64,000 nucleotides of DNA from Mesostigma viride (Eukaryota > Streptophyta > Mesostigmatophyceae > Mesostigmatales > Mesostigmataceae), in the NCBI GenBank assembly GCA_009746045.1, contig RPFO01000296.1:2703677-2767676 (forward strand). The letters are read 5' to 3'. Below are positions 52,669 through 62,839 of the stretch, in pieces; position 1 is the first letter of the stretch; every line of letters begins with the position of its first letter. A program made the translations under genes and the position numbers. The notes under the pieces were generated by a model, which worked only from the letters and a program-made list of their open reading frames with translations, was not told the origin of the DNA and ran no database searches.

Positions 52669-52885
52669 GGGAAAGTTAGCACTTGGACATGCGCTGGCAA
52701 TGCTCGTCCTATGGTTAATACAAAGGTTAGGATGATGTCGAGTCTCTCCACGTAAAATTTACATGAATTACTAACTTTCAAGCCTCTCGATGTGGAATGT
52801 ACGCTCAAATTGACATGAATTAAGCATTATGACACCAAATTAGCTCGAAAATACGCGATCGGACGCCAAATTCGCGCGAAAAAAA
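52669..52885. repeat. Right subterminal repeats
   Basis: Two diverged direct copies (CTCTCCACGTAAAATTTACATG and CTCTCGATGTGGAATGTACG…GACATGAATTA) between the last exon and the right TIR. Confidence 0.6.
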
Positions 52886-52962
52886 GATATCGGACGATTG
52901 AAACTAGCGTTTTTTTCTTGCAAAATGCGCCAAAAATGACCCCATTCCGCGTGGGACCACCC
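52886..52962 (-). repeat. Right TIR of the 41-kb transposon
   Basis: Inverse of 12000-12064. The outermost 22 bases are identical. Followed by duplicated CGGG. Confidence 0.85.
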
Positions 52963-52966
52963 CGGG

Positions 52967-55900
52967 GTCTCATCGAGCCTAGCAATAGCCCGTTCTCGGC
53001 TGGTGTGCTACTGGTCCCTAAGCCTGGGGGCAAGTGGCGGCTCGTCACGGACTACCGGAAGCTCAATGCTATCACGGTAAAGTCCAAGTACCCCCTTCCG
53101 CGCATCGACGATATCTTCAACCGCGTCCAAGGAGCCACGTGCTTTACAGTCCTAGACTGCGCGGATGGCTTCTGGCAGCTTCGCATCGCCCCGGAGGATT
53201 GTCACAAGACGGCGTTCAACACGCCCTTTGGGCATTACCAGTTTCGGGTGGCCGCGATGGGTTTGTGCAATTCCCCCGCGAGCTTCCAGATGCTCATGAA
53301 CGACATCCTCCGCCCTGTCATGGGAACCGCGCATCTTCCGCAGGTTTCCCGTGACCTCAAGGACCCCAACAGGGGCGTGAAGCCCCCGTGGTCCTACAAG
53401 CGCACATGCGCTCTCGCGTACCTGGACGACATCCTCGTGTACTCCAAGACTTTCGAGGATCACTTAGAGGACGTCGACACAGTGTTGCGCATTATGGAAG
53501 AGGAGCATCTTTCGGTCCGCAAGGCCAAGGTCCGCGCTGGACGCAGCGTGCCCTTTTTGGGTCACACCCTCTCTGCCGCTGGCGTCGCGACGGACCCCGC
53601 AAAGATTGCTTCCATCCAACAGTGGCCGACCCCGACCGACGTCAAGGGTGTGCGCAGCTTTTTGGGTATCGCGTCATACTACCGACGCTTTATCCCCCGC
53701 TTCGCGACAGTAGCTGCCCCCATCAACGCCCTCCTCAAGAAGGGTGTTCCCTTTGTCTGGTCGGAACCGTGCCAGCAGGCCTTCGAGGCCCTCAAGCACA
53801 GCTTGACCACAGCACCCGTGCTCGCTATCCCGGATCCGTCAAGGCCCTTTGTGGTGGCCACGGACGCGAGCAAGGTTGCGATTGGCGGCGTCCTCCTGCA
53901 GGACCAGGGTCAGGGGTTACAGCCGGTTGAGTATATCTCCCGCACCATGATCCCCGCCGAGCGTAACTACCCGGTGCATCAGCAGGAGCTTCTTGCTGTG
54001 GTCTACTGCTGTCACACTTGGCGCCATCATCTTCTCGGGGCTCAGTTTGACGTTGCGATTAGCGAGCAGGGGGACCTTGATCCCCACCGGCTGATCATCC
54101 ACACGGACCATCGGCCCCTCACGCACCTGCTCGCCCAACCTAACTTGACGCCCCGTCAGGCGCGGTGGATGCATGGAGTACTTGTCTCAGTTTGCCCCTT
54201 TCAAAATTCAGTATACGTGAAGGGTGCAGAGAATGTGGTCCCGGACGCCCTTTCTAGGCGGGCGGACTACGCAGATTTTTATGAGACTATGGACGTACTT
54301 CACACCACATGTGGCTCCGCGCAGGAGCCTGGCTCGCCTTGTGGCGACCCAGGGTCGCCGCACAGTCGCTATCTGTTCCACACCGGTCGCACGACCCAGG
54401 ACGACCTGTCTCCCGACTGGGAGGCCGCGCGCGAGGACGTGCGCGCCCCCGGGGAAAGGGAGGGGTCCCGGTCACGAGTGCCACTCAGCCACGTGGTACC
54501 GGCTCAGGGAATTTTTCACCTGCAGCGCATCGGGCCCCCTACCATTTTTTCGGAGTACGTGCACCAAACCCTTGAGGAGGAGGCGGACACGTACACGATC
54601 ACTTCTGTCCTGGAGACGTTGATTAGTCGGTTCACTGTCACGGAGCCCGCGGCCTTAGAAGCAATCAGGTCGCACCCCAAGCAGATGGGCAAGCTCCCGT
54701 GCAAGTTCCAGGACGGGCGACTCTATGTCATGGTGAGGCCAGACTGCTGGCGCCTGTACGTCCCGGAGTTATGTCGAGCGGCTCTGCTCCATGAGCTCCA
54801 TGACTCTCTCGCCGGTGGCCACCAAGGGATCCACCGCTTGCTGCCACGGGCCAAAAAGAACTTCTATTGGCCAGGCATGCGAGAGTACATTGAGACGTAC
54901 GTGCGCGAGTGTCCATCATGTCAGATCATGAAGTCCCGCAATACGGGCTCACAGGCGGTCCCCCAGACCCTACCAGGCCCAGTGGGCCCTTGGGATTCCT
55001 TGATGATGGATTTTGTTGGCCCCTTCCGGAAGACCAAGAATGGCAACAGCATGATTCTGGTTTTCCTGGACCGTTTGACGCACATGTGTCACCTGGCACC
55101 ATGTCCGGCCGAGCTCACGGCCGAGGCTTGCGCTAAGCTATACCTTCACCACGTGTTCAGGTACCACGGACTCAGCCGGCAATTCAAATCGGACCGAGAC
55201 AAGCTGTTCACGGCCCGCTTCTGGCAGGAGTTCTTTGAATGCCTGGGCACCAAGGTGTCGCTGGGGACAGCATATCACAGCTCGTCCTCCCACCTGGTGG
55301 AGAGGCTGAACCGCACAGTGCAAGAGACCATGCGCCACTACACCGACGCGGTGGGAAGCAACTGGGAAGAGTTCTTGGGTTTGGTGGAGTTCTCCCTGAA
55401 TAACGCCCCCCAGGCAGCTCATGGCTTCACACCATTCTTCCTCAACACGGGCAGGCATCCGCTCACGCCGACTGACCTTCTCACAAGCCCAGCCTTAGCT
55501 GAAAAGTCGGTCCGGCGAGACACCCTCGAAGGGGTGGAGAGGCTGCTGGTCCAGATGCGCCAGGCCCATGACAGTGCGGTCAAGGGCTACCGGGCCGCCG
55601 CAGAGCGCTACATGGCGAGGACTGCTGGCCGCCTAGATGCGCGCACGCCGGCCATCGAGGTGGGCGACTGGGTACTGGTGGAAGGCCCCCGCCTAGGACG
55701 TTTCTCTGAGAAGGTAGAGGGTGAGCTCAAGACAAAGCTCCGTCCTATGTTCCTGGGGCCACACAAGGTTCTGGAGAAGCTTGGAGATGTGATGTTCAAG
55801 GTGGACATCCCGAGCTCCTGGAACACTTCCTCCAACTTCCATCGAGACCAGCTCAAGTTATACCACCAGAACTCCATCCAAGGTCGGCTCAACCCGCCGG

Positions 55901-56121
55901 CCCCTGTCGAGTACAACCCAGAGACTGGAGAACAGGAAGACGAGGTGGCCGAGATCGTGGGCCACCGGGACATCAAGCGTGGGAGAGGTAGACAGCGACA
56001 GTATCGCGTACGGTGGCGTTTTGCTCAGCATGATTACGAGGATTCGTGGCGAACCGAGAATGAGCTAGAAGGGTGTGAACGTCTGCTTCGCGAGTATAAG
56101 GCCGAGCATGCCCTCCACTAG
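52967..56121 (+). CDS. pol: Chromovirus pol: RT, RNase H, integrase, chromodomain
   Basis: Intact frame, resuming where 11999 stops. RT has LIEPSNSPFSAGVLLV, VTDYRKLNAITVK, LDCADGFWQLRIAPED and catalytic YLDDILVYSK (about 53419). RNase H has VVATDASKVAIGGVLL and LIIHTDHRPLTHLL. Integrase has an HHCC zinc region (HELHDSLAGGHQGIHRLLPR … CPSCQIMKS), then MMDFVGPF (first Asp), FKSDRDKLFTARFW (second Asp) and SSHLVERLNRT (Glu). The C-terminus is a chromodomain (EVAEIVGHRDIKRGRGRQRQ, YRVRWRF, YEDSWRTENEL), which targets insertion to marked chromatin in chromoviruses. ORF3 begins 33 bp after the stop. Confidence 0.95.
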
Positions 56122-56153
56122 GCTACCGCGAAGGTAGTAGTGGTGGGGGCGCT

Positions 56154-57500
56154 ATGACAACGGGCTTGATCACGTGTAGCCAGGATGCCGCGAAGGCACT
56201 TGTGTTATTCACGTCGATGTGTACGCACCATCGTGGTAATTGGGTCGAAAAGCATCCCCAACGCCACGTGCAAGCAGGGCCGACTCGGCGAACGGGCGGT
56301 TCTGTCACACCTGTGGTGACACCGATCCAGCAACAGGACGGTGATGCCGTGCGAACCATTCGGACTCAGGGCACGGGCGGAATGACGGTTCTTGTCGGGA
56401 CGGGACCGACCCGGCGAACGGGCGGCTCGACCGACCTGACTAAGCTCGATTCCGAGGTTATTGAGCGCAACCGGAAACGGCCCCAAGTGGAACCGGATGC
56501 CCAGCGAGAAGTTAGACGTCGCGCATGTACGAACGAGGTGTCGGCGGGCAGCGTCTCCGCGGATTCCCAGAGTCCGCGCCGAGAGGCTCGAACTTACTCC
56601 GAGCGGGTGGCCCGCGTGGAGGCGTCCCGCGCCCATCTACCAGAGAGGCGTGGCCCGATACCAGCGGTGGGCTTTATATCTCCCGCGCAGGGGTCTTTGC
56701 TCGTACAGGCGGTGGCTCGACCGGCGCCATGGACGGTGGGCGCTTACGTCAACGCGTTTCCCGGCCCACAACGAGTACGCCCCTTACGTGAGCTTCGGGG
56801 TGTTCCCGTCTACATTGAACTCCCACCACCGCTGTTCGTGGCCGTCGACAGCGCGGACTATCATCGACCGCAACCGCTGCACTTTGAGGCAGGAACTCAT
56901 GCGTATGTGGAGCGAGGCTCCATGCGCGAGCTAGTCTGCTTCGACTTGCACCCAGGGAGGGTGGCCCCGCGACCCCAGGACTGCCTAGAATCGACGTCAG
57001 AGGGTTCTGGTACGCGTTACGGCCCCAAGCGGGAGCTGCCAAAATACATGGTAGATGGTAAACCTCGAAAGGTTGACTGTCCCAAGTATGCTCCGTGCGA
57101 GGGAGAGGCATTCCTCGACTGGGTTGTGCCCAACTTTGTGAGGGCTCCGGGCTTTCGCTTCAACGCTCTCCAGGTGCGCGTCGTAGTGTTGACCATGGCG
57201 GGGGGTTTCTTTGCGGAGCATGGATGTGGGGTTATTGATTGGAACGCGGGCACAATCATGTTCACGCACCCGCAATACCTGGCCGCATTCATGTCGTACT
57301 GGCCCACCGGGACGTGGGTAGACCTCGCTCAAACGCGCACCAACGTGAACGAATACCAGCTCGCATACAATGCGGATCACCTCGCTAACCCCGGGAAGAT
57401 CCTCGAGGAAATTGGTGAGCAGGGTCGCCAGGTACTCCACGAGTATCGTCAACGGAAGGCGCGGTCGGGAGGGGTGGGCCCTAGCATTGGAGGAATGTGA
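56154..57500 (+). CDS. Chromovirus ORF3 of unknown function
   Basis: 448 aa from the ATG at 56154 to 57500, intact, on the same strand as pol and between pol and the 3' LTR. No transmembrane segment or signal peptide is evident, so an envelope glycoprotein is unlikely. The N-terminal third is Thr/Gly/Arg-rich with a repeated GPTRRTGGS motif (two copies). The C-terminal half looks globular (VPVYIELPPPLFVAVDSADY, FRFNALQVRVVVLTMAGGFF, FTHPQYLAAFMSYWPTGTWV, LEEIGEQGRQVLHEYRQRK). I recognise no family. An intact long frame in a young element suggests a functional accessory protein, perhaps structural or regulatory. Confidence 0.75.
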   Translation: MTTGLITCSQDAAKALVLFTSMCTHHRGNWVEKHPQRHVQAGPTRRTGGSVTPVVTPIQQQDGDAVRTIRTQGTGGMTVLVGTGPTRRTGGSTDLTKLDSEVIERNRKRPQVEPDAQREVRRRACTNEVSAGSVSADSQSPRREARTYSERVARVEASRAHLPERRGPIPAVGFISPAQGSLLVQAVARPAPWTVGAYVNAFPGPQRVRPLRELRGVPVYIELPPPLFVAVDSADYHRPQPLHFEAGTHAYVERGSMRELVCFDLHPGRVAPRPQDCLESTSEGSGTRYGPKRELPKYMVDGKPRKVDCPKYAPCEGEAFLDWVVPNFVRAPGFRFNALQVRVVVLTMAGGFFAEHGCGVIDWNAGTIMFTHPQYLAAFMSYWPTGTWVDLAQTRTNVNEYQLAYNADHLANPGKILEEIGEQGRQVLHEYRQRKARSGGVGPSIGGM

Positions 57501-58434
57501 GGGTCGCGACCTCCTCATGGACAGTCTTGCAGACGGGATGACGAGTTCAGCGCTTGCGCGCGCATCTCCGCACAGGCAAGACGTGATTCAGCTTGGTGGT
57601 CCTCCCTGCATCGACCGCATTGGACAGTTCTGCACGCGAGCACCTCCCGTAGTCGCTGATGACGACTGCCGTGATCCATATTTTGGCCTTTGCTCGGCGG
57701 TGGCGTTTACAACGCTGTCACATGCTGGCGCGTGCGCGCCCCGCGGATCACTGTTGCGCACCCCAACTGTTGCGTGCCCGCCACTGTGCATGGTCGCGCG
57801 CAACATGTCTGCCACGCGCGTATTATTATCCCAGTTGTGATAAGCATCGTCGCCTGCAACCATGCATCCGGTAGTATTGGTATCGGTCGACCCCATCAAT
57901 TGGGTTAATTGTCTTGCATGGCGTTGATTGATGTGCGCCTCTGATTCGGGTCGCTGGCGGAATTTTATATGCTGCCGCGGCCCTGCACTAGCGCGGTCGC
58001 CAGGGAGGGCAGCGGTGAGAGGGAGATTAATTGATGGATTTGTGGGAAGTGGGGGAGATTCCAGGAAGGCTTATGGGGGTTCCTGTTCCTGCTGTTCCAG
58101 TCCAGAGATCCAGAGTTTCCAGTCACATTGCCCTCATGGATTGCAACGGGATGGCGACAGCATCCCATCGGCTATCAAGGAATTGTCCTTGTGTGGCAAC
58201 GCCGGGGAGAATTGGCTTTACTAACCCGCTGGCGAACAGGGGTTGGGACATAGTATCCCCATGGCCGATTTTGTACTATTGTTTTCTATAGCTAACTGCC
58301 CAGCCTGGGCAATTGTCGCTTTTGTGTGTTGCTTGTTTTGCTTGCAAGAGCTTCTTTTTTTTCTTGTTTGTTTGTTTGTGTTAATTGTCTTGTTGCGTGC
58401 GCCCCAAGCCTGGACGATATAGCTATCGTCCCCT
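57501..58434. other. Chromovirus 3' noncoding region
   Basis: About 930 bp between ORF3 and the polypurine tract. Small reading frames only. No repeat relation to other parts of the window is seen. Confidence 0.6.
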
Positions 58435-58448
58435 GGGGAAGGGAGGAG
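58435..58448 (+). promoter_or_regulatory. Polypurine tract
   Basis: GGGGAAGGGAGGAG directly before the 3' LTR; it primes plus-strand DNA synthesis. Confidence 0.9.
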
Positions 58449-59127
58449 TGTTACGCGGGCCCAGACCTTTGTATGGGCGTAACAATGCCTTCAATAAATA
58501 AGTCGAAAGTCATTTGTTATTCGTTTGGGACTTTCGATAGCTCGCTTTCATAGTCCGCCGGACTATAGGACTCAATTCGGGACTTATTTGGGAATTTGTC
58601 CTAAGTTCGGGACTTTGTGTGTTTATTTGGTACTTTGTGTGTTCCGGACCAGTTATTTTGGGCCTAGCTAGCCAGAAGTACGAGATCTTCTAGGGGCCGG
58701 GCCGGCCCTAGACGTCATACAGAACCTATTGGGGCTTGACGGCAGTATCTGGAAGATCGGCGCGCATGTCGGCGCACCTGCACACCAACTTGCCAGCTTG
58801 GTAGCGCAGCTAGGTGAAATTGGTCTGTGGACGATGGACTCTCTCTCTCTTTGGTTTGATGATTAATGAAACGAGTGTTGACGACTCTCTCAGACCAAGG
58901 GGCACTAATCCGGATGTCATTTGCCTCATGACATGCCGTGTTATATAGCTAGATTAATTAATCATGCTATAAGGCCTAGCTGAGGATAATCCGCTGCTCA
59001 GTTAGTCAATTTACTGCGATCTTTGCTTGCTATCGCGGTACGCGGATGCGCGGCTATGCCGGCTTATTAAACTGCACCTTATTCTAGATAATTAGATCTT
59101 TCGCACCGTCCGGCACAGGACGTAACA
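58449..59127 (+). repeat. 3' LTR of the chromovirus
   Basis: 679-bp copy of 3161-3829, TGTTACG…CGTAACA, followed by TTGCT. Confidence 0.95.
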
Positions 59128-59132
59128 TTGCT

Positions 59133-59604
59133 CTAGCATAAGTAAGTAAGCAACAGTGTTTCTAGTAACGTGACGTTTTCGTCAAATGTTGACGCAAAAC
59201 ACAAATTTCGCCATGAGACGTCTACATTTTAGGGTAAAACGTCAACACTTTGACGCCAAAAAAATGCCGAATCGTCAACATTTTGACGTTCGCGAAGTGC
59301 TCGTGCGTCAAACGGGTTTCGAACACAAGGGGCTCGGCGCCAACTGACGAGCGCCATGAGGCGCGGCGTCACTGGACCGGGGGTAGGGGCGCAGCGTCAA
59401 CCACTAGTACTTGTGCAATATACTCCTTGTTACTGGACTATACTTGCTGTCTGGAACATTCATGATACGGTGCGAAAATCTTGCCAGTTTGTTTGCCAGC
59501 AGGTCTTTCTGAGACACACATTGGGCACTTGGCACTGTTCTAGGCTGTCACGGTGCAGTGGAGGTATAAGGACGCAGCAAGCCAGCAACAGATTAATTAA
59601 TTAA
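59133..59604. other. Right flank of the chromovirus, host sequence
   Basis: About 470 bp. The first part has several short inverted strings around GTCAACATTTTGACG (59170-59290). No gene is seen. It would originally have followed the root-cap gene at position 3160. Confidence 0.5.
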
Positions 59605-59608
59605 TTAA

Positions 59609-61937
59609 GGGGAGGGGACACCCCTAAAGGGCACTTTTCTGGAAACCATACCTATGCATGTGCTAAAAATCCAATGATGATTGGGGACCATAAATATGAT
59701 TAAAAAAAAATTTTCCAGCCACTTGGGGGTGGTACTAGCCCCCACCATACACCGGTTACGCGCTAAAAATAGAAAAAGACGCTATTTTAGTCACATTTTT
59801 CCTAGGACAATGGGCAAACATATTGGGACCAAATCTGGCCTGCGCTGGTTGTCTCTTTGATATTGGGACCAAATCACATATTCCCGCATAGTTCCCCCAC
59901 TTTTGAGAAAGTCTGCCTAATTGGGACCAATACATAAGCATGGATGCACCAGTTATTAATTTTCCCGCAAAAAGGGTCCTTTTTTAATGAAAAAAAAATA
60001 AATCAAATCATAAACACTTCAAATGTTGCCATACCATATATTCCCAAATACTAGAGAGGGGGGGACATGCAGCCCCAAAATTTCAGGTCATTCTGACCAC
60101 CACAGCTCCAGTTATTAACGTTCTTAGGTTGTCACCAATGACGAAGCTAAGGAAGGTTTTAGCCAGTATTTAACCACACTAACACCCCTTCATTCATCCA
60201 AGCCGCGTGAAAACTGGCCAAACCACACACTACCATCCTCTGCACATATGGTACCTCCTATGTTCAAGGTTTGACGACATAATTTCTGACAAGAACTGCC
60301 CAAGTTACAACCATTCCAAGACGGCCACCCATGTAGACGCTACAAGGAAATTAGAGTAACCATTTAGCCACACTAGCACCTCCTTCTTCATCAAAGACAT
60401 CTGCAAACTGACCAAAGCACACATAATTAACTCTTGCACGTTGACGGCAACGCATGCTCAATGTGGGGGGTCATTGTGACAAGAACTACTCAAGTTGATG
60501 GGTTTCCTATATGACCACCTGACAAGGCGCTAAGAACCACTCAGTAAGTTAGTAACACCACAATGCCACTTCATATGCCATCCAACATGCACCAAATCCT
60601 GATGCTGAATATGTTATGAAGTACAAAGGGGTGGCCACGCACCTCATACGTCTTCATCGTCCCTCGAGCATGGCCAGCCTTGTAAATATGTGCATAGCCT
60701 TGACGATGGTAGCCCTAACATGCCTAAGCAGCATTTCCTATGTTTCTCCCAGGTTAGAGTGTAAGGTTGATGCCTACCAAGCTAATCAACACAACAACAC
60801 CTCCTAAACTATCCTCCCCAGCATGGATGACAAACTGGGACTATGGAGGGCAAGGAACCAAGTAGGAACATGGTATATATAGCTTGCATGCAGTCATGCA
60901 TGTCAACCATGGTTGGCTCAGCACATTGTAGTCTTATCACATCATCATAACAAAGGAAAGCTCAAACAACCAATGGTGCCTGCTATCTACATGCAGTCAC
61001 ACAAATGCAATATCTCCAACATCATCATCACTATAACACTTCCATCCCTGCACGATAAAATGCAAATAAACAATTGGCGGCCCTTCAGCGCATGAGTGCT
61101 GTGATGCCGCTGCGGCCTGCGAAGAGAGGGTGCGTCACTCTCACACAACAAGAAGCGTCCATACGCACAACATCCTTGCCACAACACGTTTTATGAAATG
61201 CCTTATACCTTCCCGACGAGCTATAGGCTGCGACTTAAGCGGCCCTGATCACGACATCAACGAAAACAATCTAAAGCTGCCAGTATTCGACAACACAACG
61301 GCAAGCGACGGCGAGCTAGCTGGCGGAAACTGCCCAAAAAGAACGCAAAAAACTTCGAACGATGAGCTCATAGAAGAAAGCACTGATAGCAGATAACATT
61401 CGCGACACATCTGTACCTTGCCCTCGTAAATCCCTCGCCCAGGCGCGCAACAACAGCCGTTCTTCCATGGACAGGTCAGACACGCACTGCGCAGGTCTGA
61501 ACAATTACTTACCGATAATGGCCGAAAATCTGGCAAAAACCACCAGCTGGGTTTAGAATTCGATGCTACCGGTATTAATGCCTGCTTCACGGTCAGAACA
61601 ACCCCCAAAACCGCGATTTTACTGCCGCTATCATGAATTCTATTTCATTCCGCGCGACCAAAAAATTCAGATTACCCCCCATGCCGATGGCATAAAAAAA
61701 CAACAGCGATATTGTAAACCAGCTGATTTCCGCCACATAATAACATCATAAACTCATCGTCTTTTAGATTCGAGTAAAATTTTTGCATTTCGCTTGCCCT
61801 ATTGTGGTAGTTTCGCCTGAACGCAGTCGCCATGGCCACTTCCGCAAGGGGTGCGCGCACCGTGCACGTGAAATTTGTGACCTTCGGTTCCGGCGCGAAT
61901 TTTTTGGCGCCAAAAAATTCGGGGGTGTCCCGTCCCC
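59609..61937. mobile_element. Non-autonomous DNA transposon with TTAA duplication
   Basis: Ends GGGGAGGGGACACCCC…GGGGTGTCCCGTCCCC (one mismatch in 16), flanked by TTAA (59605-59608 and 61938-61941), which is itself within TTAATTAATTAA on both sides. 2329 bp with no transposase. TTAA duplication fits piggyBac-like or Kolobok-like elements; I cannot decide between them. The interior is unrelated to other repeats in the window, apart from a short GCCTGCGCTGGTTGTCTC string at about 59837 that is shared with the CACTA interior near 8903. Confidence 0.8.
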
Positions 61938-62027
61938 TTAATTAATTAATAGACACGTGACTGCGTCACGTGAGCATAAGTTCTCAGTGGGAGGGGAACA
62001 TGGGATGGAATGGATGGTATAAGCTAT

Positions 62028-62474
62028 CTAGGTCCTAGTTACAGGGGTGTGGGCACCGCGGCCCGAATCGCTATGAATGCCATACTTGGTCACACGCGGA
62101 GCCCCCACAGGCTTGGGGGTGGTCTCCTTCATCACTACTTGCCATCTATCCTTGCGCACCATCTGCCTCCATATTACAGACAAACCAGGAGGCTGCCCGG
62201 GGGTGAGCCCGTCACGTCTAGTGTAGCACATGTCCATGCCGAGTCTATCACGAAAAGTCCACGGGTGGCGGCCCTGCCGCGCGCGGCCGGGGGCACGCCA
62301 GGTGAGGACATATCGCCCAGGCTGGGCGGGCTTGGTGCCAGCTAGTCTATCTGATGTATCTACCTGATCTGTGCGGGCCAGGTGCCCGGCTAGGCCCAGG
62401 CGCCTGTGCCTAATAGGGCGTCCCCAACATCTACTGCTCCAACCTAGGGCCATTGCTGGTACTTTTGACGTCAT
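62028..62474 (-). pseudogene. LINE reverse-transcriptase C-terminal remnant
   Basis: Minus strand frame with RRLGLAGHLARTDQVDTSDR followed by basic, Trp-containing sequence (WRAPGRARQGRHPWTFRDRL, WRQMVRKDRW). The RRL.LAGHL.R pattern is the RRLRWLGHV.RM-type segment found after the RT core of many non-LTR elements. There is no upstream RT domain; it is a truncated, dead copy. Confidence 0.6.
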
Positions 62475-62812
62475 GAAAGCAGCGTTTTGGACTAGTGGAA
62501 TATGATTTTACAGCATAAAAAGTCCATTTTATCATGAATGAACATGGCCAACAACCCAAACTGCCCCTAAATTTCACAATATATTTGTAGAGAAATGCTA
62601 CTTCTCATAATTAAAACCTGCACAAATGCACAATTTGGGGCATGCATGTGAAAGTACAAATTCACAATGAGGTTTTACATTTTTCAATTAATAATGGTAT
62701 CTCATTCTTCAATCAATCAATTTGCAATCGTCCAAACAATTTATTCATTTCATACATGTCCGAATATGTTTAAAGAACACATGCAAGTGCTCAATCAGCG
62801 TGGACCCCCTTG
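62475..62812. other. AT-rich spacer, no gene seen
   Basis: Low-GC sequence between two LINE remnants. No ORF or structured repeat is recognised. Confidence 0.5.
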
Positions 62813-62839
62813 GACGCGCCGCACCATATATATACATTT

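Larger units (their letters stand above)
12000..52962. mobile_element. Large TIR DNA transposon (40.96 kb with passengers, about 16 kb native)
   Basis: Left end GGGTGGTCCCACGCGGAATG, with the same string inverted at the right end. Similarity extends about 65 bp with one indel (shared further in: TTTTGCAAGAAAAAAACGCT). It lies in the chromovirus RT. Flanking CGGG at 11996-11999 and 52963-52966 is the best target duplication; runs of G make 2, 4 or 5 bp possible. Native content is a small minus gene, a four-exon DDE-type transposase (minus), a multi-exon large gene (plus), and about 28 copies of a palindrome. Passengers are copia, L1-like, PAT/Ngaro-like and MITE elements and satellites. I cannot name the superfamily from the ends. 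Confidence 0.85.
3161..59127 (+). mobile_element. Ty3/gypsy chromovirus (56 kb with nested insertions)
   Basis: Two direct LTRs, 3161-3829 and 58449-59127, both begin TGTTACG and end CGTAACA. They are flanked by a perfect 5-bp duplication TTGCT (3156-3160 and 59128-59132). The primer-binding site at 3831 and the polypurine tract at 58435-58448 are in the correct places. Own coding parts in order are: RHBD ORF (4549), gag (5134-6721 plus 10382-10917), protease (11023), start of RT (to 11999), rest of RT to chromodomain (52967-56121), and ORF3 (56154). A CACTA element and a 41-kb TIR transposon interrupt it. Removing them leaves an element of about 11.3 kb. The insertion site is the 3' flank or 3' UTR of the root-cap gene. 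Confidence 0.95.

Noticed and set aside
12000-52962. Maverick/Polinton or integrated giant-virus segment
   Set aside because: Size and TIRs suggested it, but there is no DNA polymerase B, retroviral-like integrase, packaging ATPase, protease or capsid gene among the native genes.
56154-57500. Retroviral-type envelope gene
   Set aside because: The position fits, but no signal peptide, transmembrane segment or cleavage-site context is visible.
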